Source of the DNA: Massariosphaeria phaeospora
Taxonomy: Eukaryota; Ascomycota; Dothideomycetes; Pleosporales
DNA length: 64,000 nt
NCBI GenBank assembly: GCA_011032825.1
Contig: JAADJZ010000020.1
Span: 558,001 to 622,000, forward strand
Direction: 5' to 3'
A program made the position numbers and the translations under genes. Position 1 is the first letter of the stretch, and each line of letters starts with the position of its first letter. Positions 10,894 through 22,117 of the stretch are shown here, piece after piece. Under the pieces are notes generated by a model that did no database searches, was not told the origin of the DNA, and worked only from the letters and a program-made list of their open reading frames with translations.

Positions 10894-13453
10894 GGCTGGT
10901 GGCTGATGGTGAGTAAGGCGAGCTGAGCTGACGAACGACAGAAGAGGTGAGGGCAAGGCAAGAGCGAAACGGCGAAACAGCGAGAGGTTTTGGAGGCTCT
11001 AGATAGTGTGTATTGCGCCGTACTTAGACACTCGGTGCAGAAAATAAATTGAGGATGAGGCTCGCCGCAATGAGCTCACGAAAAACCTTTTGTCGTACGA
11101 AACAATCCGCCAATTTTCTGGCGCATACTTGCTTGCGATCCTTTTCGCATCCCAAAACTCTGCGCGCAGACACACCTACAGTGAGGTTTTGCTAGAAAGA
11201 TACCTGTAGCTAGTAGGACTAGATACACTGTGAATAGAGTCTCTATACAGCATACTAGACTTCGCTGTGCCGCGTCGAGAAAGTGAGGCGGACAATCGGC
11301 GAATCGATCGATGTGGCGCTTGACCTTCCTCGCACTTGGCGTATGTATAAATAACTGTCCCAAAACCATAGCAAGAGCTTCAACGCCATGTATTCAACTT
11401 CCGCACCTTGAGGCTAAAAATCTAGACGCAGTACGCGGCGACTCCAAGTTTCGAGCAGTACGACTACGTCGCACCGAACGGGGCACGCAGATGCAGTGCG
11501 TGCCACCGAGAAGAGGGCAAAGAAAACACTGGATGAAATGCCTTAGGCTAAAATGCGCTAACCGAATCGTGTAGATTGCGACGCAAGCGCGTGCCCCGTT
11601 TGGTTGGATGGCGATAACGATGCGGCTCAAAAACAGAAGGACTTCGACTGCGAGCCGGAAAAATGAATCATGATGGCTTGGAGATAGGCAAATGAGATGA
11701 CTGGCATGCAATGCAGGAAGAGGGCAGAAGAAGGCAAAACGCCGGAGTCGGTGCTTCAGGGTCCAGCTGGGGATTGTGGCTTGCCTTAATCTGCGGGTGG
11801 GCTGAGACCGGGATGGTGTGGATGAGTGGATGATATGCACCGAAGGCGCGTGCGGGCCGAACAGCGGGACCCGATGGCTTCCGGGCGATTGTGCCCGAGA
11901 GGATAGGTGAGAGATCACGTGAGCGGATGTATTCACTCCCACGATTAGAATTCAGTGAGTATGTTGCGGCAATATCGTATTACCGGACCCTACAAACTGT
12001 TTCGTTGACTTACTACCAGCGCGAAGAATACGAGTGCAATTACCAAAAGACGGTAATTAGTCTGCCTTCGGCCCGCCTGGATCTCGATAGATTTCCCGAT
12101 TCCAATCTTTCGAGTAGCTGAACTCATGACCGGAGATATATCTACGCTCATAATATCGCATTCCCATCTAGTACTTCTCCTCGCTACACAGACGCGGACT
12201 TCGGCGCAAAGCGTTTCCAATTCCGACGACACGGGCGGGTTTGCCTTGTTGTCGGGAGCGTTGCCTTGTTTTTCCCCAAGACACGCCGATGCACAGCAAT
12301 CTTTCGTAAAAGCGGCAGCCGCTCAGTATCGCTTCCCAGCCACTCCCGCGCGTGATCCGCATCCATGCCGCATTCGTGGGGATTGAGGAGGGTCGCGACC
12401 CGACTTGATTGGCTGAGTGACGCAGCACAATTGGGGGGGCATGTGTCGCTGGGAATCTGGATCGTGTATGCGGATCGCGAGCCCGCGACTATCGTTCCGT
12501 CTCGTGAAGTGACTCAGCGCACACACAGCTCCACCAGCTCCAGTCGTATGCGGGCAAGGCGTTATTGCGCCCAGTCCAGTCCGTAATATCAAGACCATAT
12601 ATCTATATCACAATGCCTCTAGAGCCGCATTATCACCCTCTCGACGTCCACATCCCAACTTCCCAGCGACCCGAGCGGTCGACCATCTCCGACCGAAAGC
12701 GGGCATATAAGCGAGCCTGCTAGATTGCATGCATTAGCTCCCAGAGTGGGGGAACGTGGGGTACGCTAGTGCAAAGTGAAGGACCAGCACACGTGGATTT
12801 TAGCCCTAAGGTGCCCCTGTTTGTGCGATGCAGCGACGTTGAGACCCACTCCGTGGCAATTATCGCGATAAGGTTTGGAGATGTCCTGCATGCATGGAGC
12901 ATGATCTACGCGATGGAATAAGCAAACATTGGAGCTTATGCGGACGTCGGTGTTGGGGCGGTGTTGGGGCCAGGCTCTCATGGCGGTTGATCCTGAGGTT
13001 TTGTTTCCGCCGCGAGAACAGTTGTAGCTCAGGAGCTGCGGACACTTGGTAGATGGTGGCATCACTTAGAAATGTTGGAGACATAAGTAGATGGTAAGAA
13101 TACGTGTTCATTTATCGGATGTACATGAAGGAATCGTTAAAGTAGGATCGAAATCTCGTGGTTCATCTAGAAAATAAACCAAGAATACAATTTGTGCAGG
13201 AAAATAGGTGAAAGCTATGTAGACAGCGAGGGTGTAGGGCCCTATGGGCGAGATTTTATGGTGCCACTTTCTGTAATGTTTCAGTCGGGCGTCTGGTCTT
13301 TTGAGGATGTGCGAGATTGAGAAAACGACGATCCGGAATATGAAATGCTAAAGGAACGTGAAACATAGCAGTCGTATGAACGCAACGATGAAACGTATTT
13401 GGGTCGGACCTAATGGAACAAAAGTTCAGTGAGAAAATAGCGTAGAGTGATTG
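10894..13453. other. intergenic, 2.6 kb
   Basis: No supportable gene. The longest frame (11394-11942, minus, 182 codons) is rich in Ser, Arg, His and Leu and looks like chance. Near 13385 a stretch of about 25 bases resembles part of the DUF6590 exon on the same strand as the real genes. It is too short to call a remnant. Confidence 0.4.
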
Positions 13454-14768
13454 CTACTGAGAGCTAATCACGTTTTGTAGTTCCTCTCGCCAATACCCAA
13501 TCATTTTTGGGATATCGTTGTCGCTGACCATCCCGAGATCTTTCACCTTGACATTGTACTGGATAGGATGGTGGATACCGAAGTACAGTCGAGAGCATTT
13601 ATTCAGGGGGGGCACGGAAGGTGCGGAGTCAACAGCGATAGAGTCTTTAGTGATGCCGGTTTCTCCAGGAAGCAGGGATATCTGGGATCCTGCGGTATAG
13701 ATCACGGCGTGTTCGCGGGGACGTACGCCTTGCTTCAAGGTCGCTCTCCCTGAGTAGGTAAACACTGGGCTGGGCTTTCGTTAGTCTTCCTAAGCTACGA
13801 ACTAAAACAGAGATCGAAACGTATTGTAAAGCGCTTACCAAGCATAGCAAAATTGGACCATTGACCTGACGACGACGAAACGCCGGATCTGAGAGTATGC
13901 CATCTGGCCGTATTTGACCATCGTTATGGAATCATTGTACGCTGTAGGTGCTGTTGTCGACCCAGCAGGTTCAGTGAAGAGAATCGAGAACAGCTTTATA
14001 CGTTAGAGACCGACGGGCTGACTGAGGATCACGATAACTCACTCTCCCTGTCACAAAGAATTCACGTGCTCTGACGAAGTAACCTAGAGTCAGTCAGGCG
14101 GGTTGACGACAAGCAGCTATGCGTCTACATGACTTACTATAATCCAACTCTTCAAAGTTTATCGCTGTTGCATCCTCGCCCCAGCCGCCTTTGACAAGCC
14201 GACCTACCCCCTTGTCCGCGCCTATTTTGGGTCCTTGAGCGTAGTATTCCTGATAGCCGCTTTGGTGGGAAGCTTGGGGCATATGCGAAGAGGATTGTGC
14301 GGGATGTGGATGGGAGTAGCCTGCAGCATTGGGGTATGCGTGGCCCATTTCATACGGGGATGAAGGGTTTGTGGTCGGAACACCACTCCTAGACTCTGTC
14401 GCGGCTGTGAATTGGGTTCCTCCAAACGGCTGTTGATGGCTCCAGTCGTTTAGCCCTACGGAACTCTGAGTAGGAGTGGCATTTGGGTCAAGAATTGCTG
14501 CATTGTTGTTGGCGGGATGTTCATAACTGGCAGAATCGTGCCGAGTCGCAGCGACGCCGACGCTGATTATGGTCAGTCCGCATTATTTTACGCCCGGATA
14601 AGAGAAAGCGAACTCACTCTGCATCATCCCACACGGTGACCCATTCCCCTAATAAATCATTAGCGATTAGCAATGTGACTGTTAGGCGATAGTACCGTTA
14701 CGGAGGTCTTGACGGTACCACTTGTTATGGCCCGGGCTGTAGGTCCAATTACCGATTCGATCAGCCAT
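13454..14768 (-). CDS. DUF6590-domain protein, copy 2
   Basis: Six exons: 14768-14696, 14648-14618, 14562-14138, 14083-14043, 13993-13839 and 13769-13454, giving 346 residues. All five intron positions and phases (1, 2, 1, 0, 2) equal those of copy 1, and exon 4 is 41 nt in both. The head reads DRIGNWTYSPGHNKWY, then GEWVTVWDDADV. A shorter Pro/Ser/His/Gln/Tyr-rich linker follows. From about residue 177 comes the DUF6590 domain: YFVRAREFFVTGRLFSILF, SQIRRFVVVRS, CPVFTY, EHAVIY, and a stretch identical to copy 1, RLYFGIHHPIQYNVKVKDLG apart from single residues. The gene diverges from the coiled-coil gene at 15368. Function is unknown. Copy 2 lacks about 80 residues of linker compared with copy 1. 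Confidence 0.87.
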
Positions 14769-15367
14769 GGTAACAAGTGCAGGTCATGCTGGTGTAAGCC
14801 AGGTCCTGCATCTTTCCGAACTGCGTCACCTAGTATTTATCTGTTGTGGTATCGGCAGAGCCGCATTTCTGAGGGGTGGTAGTGGGCCCAAGCAATCAAT
14901 GCAGCTGTACGTGCCCACTCGCATCCGCTGCGTACGGGTGCTGCAACTGCTGCCAACACTTCTCTGAGGGCTGCATGGCGATATGCATTGTGGAGAGGCG
15001 GGGCTGGGGATAGGTTGAGGCACGGCAGGGCAGCTCGACGTCGACCCGTGCCGAGAGGCGCTAGCCGCGGGACACATTGCGCCTAGCTAGCCTTTGCGCG
15101 ACTCGTCTGTGAAGGCATCATGGACGCCGCTTTTGAACCGCTGCCTGCATGCATGTCCGACATCATTACAGGAGTGCCAGTGCCGTCGCACATCTGACGT
15201 TTTGCGCACGCACCACATGGCTGCGTACAGGCTGTACGCTGGTCTCAGATATGGGATTGCAGAGCAAACGCCTGACGCAAGGACTACATATTAGCGCGAC
15301 GCGCTCAGCCCGACGGCCAGACCATGTACTGCCGACATTCCATCACCTTGTTTTTCGCTCTTGAGTA
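14769..15367. promoter_or_regulatory. shared divergent promoter of module 2
   Basis: This 599-bp spacer lies between the start of DUF6590 copy 2 and the start of coiled-coil copy 2, as in module 1 (516 bp). A TATTTAT stretch near 14833 is about 65 nt upstream of the minus start. By eye the two spacers share little beyond short elements such as a GCTAGC core, so the promoters have diverged more than the coding parts. Confidence 0.45.
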
Positions 15368-17170
15368 ATGCTCGATGCCGCTCAGTGGATTAGGTTTAGA
15401 TGCACGGAATGTCGCTTTCCCGACATCCTCGCCATCATCGGCCATACTCAAAGGTACGTAGGCGTCTTTCCTTCTTTCGAAACTGACATGGCCATAGATT
15501 CGGCGCCGCGGCGATCCCACGAGGGTACCGATCGGATCTCTCTCTCATGGATAACGGATAACAACAAATCAAATACGGATGTCGATCCTTCGTTCTTTCC
15601 CACCGTCGAGAACATAGCCAAGGCTGAAAACCATGGGTATCTCACACCAACGGGGTCTGCTTTGGGGCCGGGCGCTCCTGTGCAGCTGAATCACCATGCC
15701 TCAGCTCAATCTGATCCTGTGCAACAAGAGACTACCAATCTGCCTGGGATAGACGAAGATCGTTTATACGCACAACAGCAACTGCAAGATGCACGAGAAG
15801 AGCTGTTAGGGATGCGGTTTGCGCTACGTGCGCGACGGACTGCGCTGACAGGTCTTCGTCAAAGCGCCGGTGCTGCTGAAGGTGCACTACTAAGCCATCT
15901 GAGGAACATTTTCAGAGCCCAGGGGATTCCTATGCAGGAAGATTTGGAAAAAGATTACAAATCCTTGGTCGCTATGCGCAACAAGCTTGGGGCTTCCGAC
16001 GTAGAGTACGACGAGGCAGAACAGAAATACAATCGGGAGGAATGGAGATATACTCAGAAGGAGGGGGATTTTGTCGAAAGCTTGGCCGACGACGGACCCT
16101 CATTCGAGGGTTCGCAGCGGACAAAGGAAAGACTGGTCGAGGCAGAATCCTTGACTAGGTTTGCAACAGGAAACGAAGAGACTCAAAGCCGCGCCGTCGA
16201 AGATAGTGCCGCTCAACGAGAGATTTCTGCGATCTTAGAGCTAGCGCGCTCTGCCTCTCTTCCTGAACTTCAACGTAGTATTGGGAACATTCAATCGACA
16301 AAGCATGACGTTTCGAGCATGGAAACTTCCAGGCTGGTTCCTGCCTCACTGCCAGATTTGACGCCCAAGATGGACCTCGGTTACCGGCGTAGAACACCAT
16401 CATTCTCAAATAGCGAAAGTGCATTATCGCAATCTCGCCGAGTCTGGCCAGAGATGGCTCAAAGGATTGAGTCGTGGGTTCTCGATACCGTCCAATCCTC
16501 CCCACTCAAGCATGAACGCCTGAGATATGATCCGTCTCAAAAGGGCCTGACGAACTCTTCGCACACCGACTTTGCACAGGAGAAAGATTTTCAAATCGGT
16601 GTAATGGCTGGCTCAGAGTCTTCAAATACAACCCTTACTGCAAGACAATTACGCCCAGTAAGTGAGTCTCGTCCACAGCTCCACAGCGACGATCCCATAA
16701 GGAATACGACCAGCAAGGAAACGGAACCGTCTAAAATTCATATCATACCTACTTCAAATAGCACCGTTCCTGAATCCCTTGAGCCCGGCACACCTTCGGG
16801 AACCTCAGTTTACTGTTCTTGTTCCTGTGTTGCTAGGAAGAAGACCGAAGAGGCCACGCCTGTTGCACTACCAGAACTTGCAGTCTGTGAACCTGTGAAG
16901 AAAGCCAGTATGACGAGTTATTTGATGTCAGGGAAAGGAAAATCGCGTTGGAAACCACATGGGTTGGTTTGGCGCCTGGCAGATTCTCCGAAGAGGTATT
17001 TCTCCACTAGCAAACAAAGTCTACCTCGTAATTCTCATACACAAACAGATTTGTCGATCTCCCAAGACCGCCACAGATTTTTCTATTTCGTCTCGACAAC
17101 ATGCCGCATCAGGACATATCCAGCCTTGAATCTACAAAATATCCTGAAAGGTTGTCTGCATCTCATATAG
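15368..17170 (+). CDS. coiled-coil protein, partner of DUF6590 copy 2
   Basis: One open frame of 600 residues from an ATG at 15368; an in-frame ATG at 15488 is the alternative start. The upstream start adds a CTECRFPD segment resembling the CPKCR..FPDL segment of copy 1, which favours it. Residues about 130-240 align with the coiled coil of copy 1: DAREELLGMRFALRARR, EYDEAEQKYNREEWRYTQ and KEGDFVESLADD. A second shared block is W-EMAQRIESWVLDTVQSSPL. Copy 2 lacks the WWHLVMEHW segment that follows this block in copy 1. The C-terminal third is disordered, with a basic patch (GKGKSRWKPHG). A GT..AG pair at about 15453-15496 looks like an intron, but removing it breaks the frame, so I left it in. 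The last 40 codons are uncertain. Confidence 0.72.
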   Translation: MLDAAQWIRFRCTECRFPDILAIIGHTQRYVGVFPSFETDMAIDSAPRRSHEGTDRISLSWITDNNKSNTDVDPSFFPTVENIAKAENHGYLTPTGSALGPGAPVQLNHHASAQSDPVQQETTNLPGIDEDRLYAQQQLQDAREELLGMRFALRARRTALTGLRQSAGAAEGALLSHLRNIFRAQGIPMQEDLEKDYKSLVAMRNKLGASDVEYDEAEQKYNREEWRYTQKEGDFVESLADDGPSFEGSQRTKERLVEAESLTRFATGNEETQSRAVEDSAAQREISAILELARSASLPELQRSIGNIQSTKHDVSSMETSRLVPASLPDLTPKMDLGYRRRTPSFSNSESALSQSRRVWPEMAQRIESWVLDTVQSSPLKHERLRYDPSQKGLTNSSHTDFAQEKDFQIGVMAGSESSNTTLTARQLRPVSESRPQLHSDDPIRNTTSKETEPSKIHIIPTSNSTVPESLEPGTPSGTSVYCSCSCVARKKTEEATPVALPELAVCEPVKKASMTSYLMSGKGKSRWKPHGLVWRLADSPKRYFSTSKQSLPRNSHTQTDLSISQDRHRFFYFVSTTCRIRTYPALNLQNILKGCLHLI

Positions 17171-19190
17171 GCACCAAGGCATTTTCAGATACAAAATGAC
17201 CACCTGTGTTATCATACGATTTGACATATACACGTCAGACTTTTTGGAGTTAGCAACTTGGAACTCGACCCGTGTGTGTGATAAAAGCACGAATGATTTG
17301 CCAAAACTGCGAAGTATTGGTGAGCTTGCCTCCACTTTTATCATGACTCACCGACTGACTCACGAAGTCATTAAGCTTTCGAATCGAACGAGACATACAC
17401 GCAACACCCTGCAGAACCTGCCACGTTACGTGTGCACGAAGACAGGGTGTCAAGCGACGTTTCATAGTAACGAGTACCAGCTTTCAACACCAATCATGTA
17501 CGATCTCCCGAATTGAACTATGCAATCCATGCTCACTAGCTACAGTGTCTCGTATCCTTCTAAAAAGCTGTAGTTTTGTGGACTCGCAGGATCATTAACA
17601 CCGTAGGAAGACAGTGAAGCCTAGAGTTATTCGGAGTCAGACGGTCAATTTCATAGCACTTGTCCGACACGGAGAGTTTTTGGAGGAACTCAGGGCGCAG
17701 TCGGTGGGTCACAAGAGCGCACATGTCCGACGTTTGAGCTCCAGGAATGCGCCGAGTTCGTCCGCTTTTGGCTTTGCCTCGCCATAATGCAGGCTAGACT
17801 CGAGCGCTGAACACAGACCAGAGACAGGCTTTTGCGATGGCTTGTCGCCCAGACAAGCCCACTCGGAATATGAGCTGAATATTAGAAGTCGAGTTGAATG
17901 ATTACCCCTCCTGGTTCCGATGGACTCGGGTCTCTGCCTCTGGACCGGTGATTATCTAACCCTGCAGCGGTACCATACCAGGAAGGCGAATGGCAAATGA
18001 CTCTGTGGAAAAGGCAACTTCCTGTTTGCATTGAAAAAGTCACCTTCATAACCGCAGCGCTGCTATTACCATTCCAAGCCAATGGGCAAACCCCAGCATT
18101 GTACGGCCCGAATGAACGATAACGTGAGCCGGCATGTCGGGACCGTGTTTGCTCGCCCGCCGAACGCCGTGCTGCCGCACCTGTAGCTCACCGCAAAAGT
18201 GAGGCGGACGGATCCTGAGTCCTGAGTCTTGACCTATCAGCGTAAATGCACATATCCGGCACCACGAGCAACGAGCCAATCAGAAATGGGTACATTGGGA
18301 GGTAGTGGGCTAGTGTTGCGATGTGCGATGTCAGGCAACTGCAGATAGAGAAATATCGGATCTGGCAATTGCGATTGGATGGAGGAGGTTTGCGTAGGGC
18401 GGCGGGGTGGGACGGGCCAATGGGTGATGGAGCGCGATTGCGCCCATGCTCGTGGCAGGATTTATGTGGCAGTGGGGAGTGTGCAGATATGCAGCAAACA
18501 GGCGGTAGCAGATAACAATGATGCGGCTCAAGATTCCAGCTGTTGCACCGCCAGACTACGAGTTAAGTTTCGCAAATCAAATTTCGTGGATTCAGCTGTA
18601 TGAAATACTATATCCAAAACAATGCTTGAGCTTTACAACTGATCTTTTAACATTTAAACGTTTTGAACTTGTAACGCCTATGCATGGAGTCTGTTAATCA
18701 TTCCTAGCCAAGACAACATGATTTCCTAGGACACCAGGATTTGTGGCTATTGATTAAGAAGGCAGTATTCATAGTATGAATCAGTCAGCCATGGAAGCCA
18801 AGGGCTCATCGTTTAGTAAGCTTCGAGCACACAGCTACATGTTTGGTCACGTGGGTATGGTGCAGATTATCACGTGCTCACTGGTCGGCCTCGGGAGATA
18901 TCTGATCGCCAGACTTGAGATAAGCGAAGTCATTCTCCACTAGAAGATAGTTCGCGAATCGAAGAATAATCACACTTAAGACGTAGTGCCCATCAAAGCC
19001 GCGAAACTCAAAAATACTGACTAGTTCCTTCTCTAAATCTAGGGGACGCCATGCTTCGTTATAAGGGCAGGTTGTACAGTCGTGTGTAGATTTGGTATAT
19101 ACAAATACCGCGCCATAAGTCGTATGCATTGTGCGCTCAGAGTGCACCTTCCTCTGACACCCGAATACACTCTATCGTCCTTGAAACGTA
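17171..19190. other. intergenic, 2 kb
   Basis: No gene I can support. An open frame of 106 codons follows the coiled-coil gene (17196-17516, plus), and one of 89 codons on minus (18878-19147) has fairly protein-like composition but no motif or splice context. The latter may be a relic or chance. Confidence 0.4.
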
Positions 19191-20509
19191 TCACCGCTCT
19201 CGCTCCTCTCCATATCCCGCATTAACCACAATCTCCCTCTGAACCCTGATTCCTCCCATCGCACCCCCACTCCCCCCCTCGGTCAGCGCTTCCGTCGAGC
19301 TCCCACTCGTCGACCGTTCGTTGTGCGTGCACTTGACGTCCGTCAACGGATAAACCTGGTCCTGCAGGCGTAGGAACGGGTTCGATTTGCGCGCATTGTC
19401 GCCTCCCTTGCCAGTACCCGGTCGTGTGGGCGCGCTGGTCTTCGTGCTGGTCTGCACGCGGCTCGAGAGAATCGTGAAGCAGGGCGCCATGATGGGGATG
19501 CAGCCGGCGAGGATTCCGAGGGCGGGCTCGATGATCGTGATCATGTTGCCGTGCGCGAAGCCCCAGGTTAGATCGGTGTAGTCCATGACTTTGTAGACCC
19601 AGGTTCGGATCGCGGTCAGGCCGCAGATACTGCGCGTGTAAGCACGGGTCGCCGGTCAAGAGAGCAATGCGGGAGTGATGGAACGCACCAGAATCCCAGC
19701 CCGAAGAGCACCATCAGCCTCGCCCGCTTCCTCCTACTAAGTTTCAAGTTCCAGACAATTGGCATGGGTAATAGTACACACGTTAGGCCAAAGAAAACAG
19801 CGAGTATACCCACAGTGAGCCAGAAGGATATTATGTCGTTACACGTTCCGGGGGTTGAGCGATCCCAGTAATGCTCAAAGGGGGTGCACAAGGTCAGCAC
19901 AGCAATGATTTCGGCGACTGTAAACGCCGAGAGGGCAACTAGGTGGATGCGACAAAGGCGGTGGAGCCAAAGTTGTGGGAAAAGCTGCATGTAAAATTCG
20001 GTAATGGACATCTTGATCAGATTCGTTGACGAGATCATCAAGATTGACACTACTGTGCTGTTCTGTCTCTCACGTTAGGTCGTTTGCATCTTACGAGTGG
20101 ACGCGGGAATGAGGTGTGGGACGTACTAAGCCAATCGACCTTGCGGCAAGATAGTAGTCATGTGGTTCTATCTCCGACCGATGGGCACCGAGTCCGCTGT
20201 TGAAGACCACTGTATTGCCGTTAGCTAGGTGAACATAAAAGATACGGAGGAAGACAAACTCTCAAGCGATATGCAAGCCATCACCACAACAAGCATCTAT
20301 GCATGTCAGTACGAGGTAGAGGCTCATTCTGGCAAGAGCTAGATACGTACGTAGGACAGCACCATCAAATAGTCGTTTGCCTGCCATCTTTTCCGCGTTA
20401 TGTGCCGCGCCCAGATCCGCCCAGATATCGCAAATGTACCGATGATCAGACCACAGAAATACACTGCGATCTGCGCATTCTGCAGCGGCGTCCTGGAGCT
20501 GTGGGTCAT
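19191..20509 (-). CDS. fungal rhodopsin-domain integral membrane protein (PTH11/SAT4-like)
   Basis: Five exons: 20509-20351, 20296-20260, 20209-20127, 20062-19689 and 19629-19191, giving 363 residues; introns are 50-64 bp with consistent phase. The layout is that of the fungal rhodopsin-type family: repeated hydrophobic segments (VYFCGLIIGTFAISGRIW near the N-terminus), the block SSTNLIKMSITEFYMQLFP, the extracellular loop CTPFEHYWDRSTPGTC, a long helix ending LLPMPIVWNLKL followed by basic SRRKRARL, and then the LTWGFAHGNMITIIEP..GILAGCIP helix. The cytoplasmic tail is Ser/Thr/Gly-rich. Members are predicted seven-helix plasma-membrane proteins, some GPCR-like in surface sensing, many of unknown role. 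No retinal-binding lysine motif is evident, and the ligand is unknown. Confidence 0.85.
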
Positions 20510-22117
20510 GCCGTCCGTCTCCTTCCCGTCACCAATCGAAAGTCAAGGATCAAACCGAGGAAGCGGAGTGCTAGAAGAACCTTAATGCAAAACTCAAAAC
20601 TAAGGATCCAAATCACGGCGAGCTGCATTCCTCTTATGACCCAAACATCTCGCAGAACCAACCTAGCTTCTTTGCACTTCCATCATCTCGCCTACAGCAA
20701 ACAGTCGTTGATCGTCCTGGTGTCGAAGCAAAAACAAAGACTTGATACAAGAACGCGTTGCGCTCGCGCGGCATCAGGCACCGGTACCTAGAGTGGCGTC
20801 AAATCCCTGCAAGCCACGATACAATTGTCCACATGGGCGTAACAAGCATGTCACCCAAGCGCCACTAAGCATGGCACTCCTAGGGACCAGCCTCCTCGTT
20901 CACCTGGCGGATTCGGAGTGACATGCGCACGCTGTGATCCTTTATAATCTGGACCTCAACTAGCTGGCGATTGCCCCCTTCATCCCCGTTGATAAATGTT
21001 CCGTGCTGAGCCGCGCTCAGAGAAGCTTCAAAATGCGCGTACTAGATCTTTATGGGAAATATCAACGGGCACCCCAGTTCAGCAATGACTGGCAGTTCCA
21101 GTTAGCAACAGCTATCCCACCGTCATGTATCAACTATCGTGGCCTCGATAGAAAGCTCTCGCCAAATAAAGGCGAAATGACAAAATCTGAAGAAGAAACC
21201 TCTCTTGTAGGGGCTCTATCTTGAAGGAAACAGAGCTGCTCTCGTTTTCGTGAATAGCTGTGTTGCTAACAAGTGGGCGTGAGTGGCGTGAGGCAGCGTA
21301 GGTAATTGGCTCGATCGCCTAACTGTAGGGCCAGGTATTGCTTAATTGGGGAGCGCATTAACAAGAGCCGGTGCGCCGTTAACAACTCCCAATCAGCTAC
21401 TAGAACCTGAATCGGATGCTGTTTGGGACGCTGATAAGTGGTTGTGGATGGGAGAAGAAGAGGAGAGGTGGAGAACTATGAACAACGGCAAAATGTGGGG
21501 GCTTGGGGCAACTTTATCTGCGGCGCTGACAATGGCGAGCTTCCCCTCCGTTGTGAGGCGCTGTAGGGAGTATAAAAAGTTGAGGATAGACGATAACTAT
21601 AGGATAAGGATAGGTAGCTTAGCATGCAAGACTGAGACCTCGGGAACGGGAGATTTCCCCTCCCAAGGCCTTGGCAACCCCTAAGCCGAGAAAAGCTAGC
21701 GCTCATCCGGTCTAGCGCACGCCGAAGACATACGACTCGGGGAACGACAACACGCTCACTTCCGCTTCAAATCCAGATTCTCTTTCGCACATTGTCGTTC
21801 TATACGACTCCAGGAGTGTGACTCCAAGACCCGAGAACTGACCTCAAGTTGAGTGCACCTATGCGGGATGACGACGGGGCCCGTGCAGACACTAAGCAGA
21901 CTTGCTGATCGTAGGCAACTGTGTGCGGAATCAAGGGCGCGCCGCCCTTCAGACTGGTAACACTGGGTGCATTCTGCCTAGAAGTACGGAGTAGATAAGG
22001 GCGCGATTCTCTCCGCTTAAGACCAGCTCTACCCACCCTACCCACGAGGGGAGTCATTCCGCCCGTTTCCCATCGTTTATCGGTCCGAAGTTTCGTCGCC
22101 CGAGGGTGCTTGTCGAC
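20510..22117. other. intergenic, 1.6 kb
   Basis: Region between two divergent genes (rhodopsin-domain on minus, large helical protein on plus). Open frames on plus at 20303-20791 mostly overlap exon 1 of the membrane protein and are shadows. Nothing else is supportable. Confidence 0.45.

Noticed and set aside
11394..11942. Minus-strand frame of 182 codons
   Set aside because: Low-complexity Ser/Arg/His/Leu composition and no motif; likely chance.
13380..13410. Short similarity to the TQIRRFIVV-coding part of the DUF6590 genes, as if a third copy had decayed
   Set aside because: Only about 25 bases match and the flanks do not align with either gene.
15453..15496. Apparent 44-bp intron (GTACGT..CATAG) in coiled-coil copy 2
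   Set aside because: Removing it puts the reading frame into an early stop, while the unspliced frame is open for 600 codons.
18878..19147. Minus-strand frame of 89 codons with protein-like composition
   Set aside because: No ATG context, domain, splice partner or paralogue in the window; too short to support alone.
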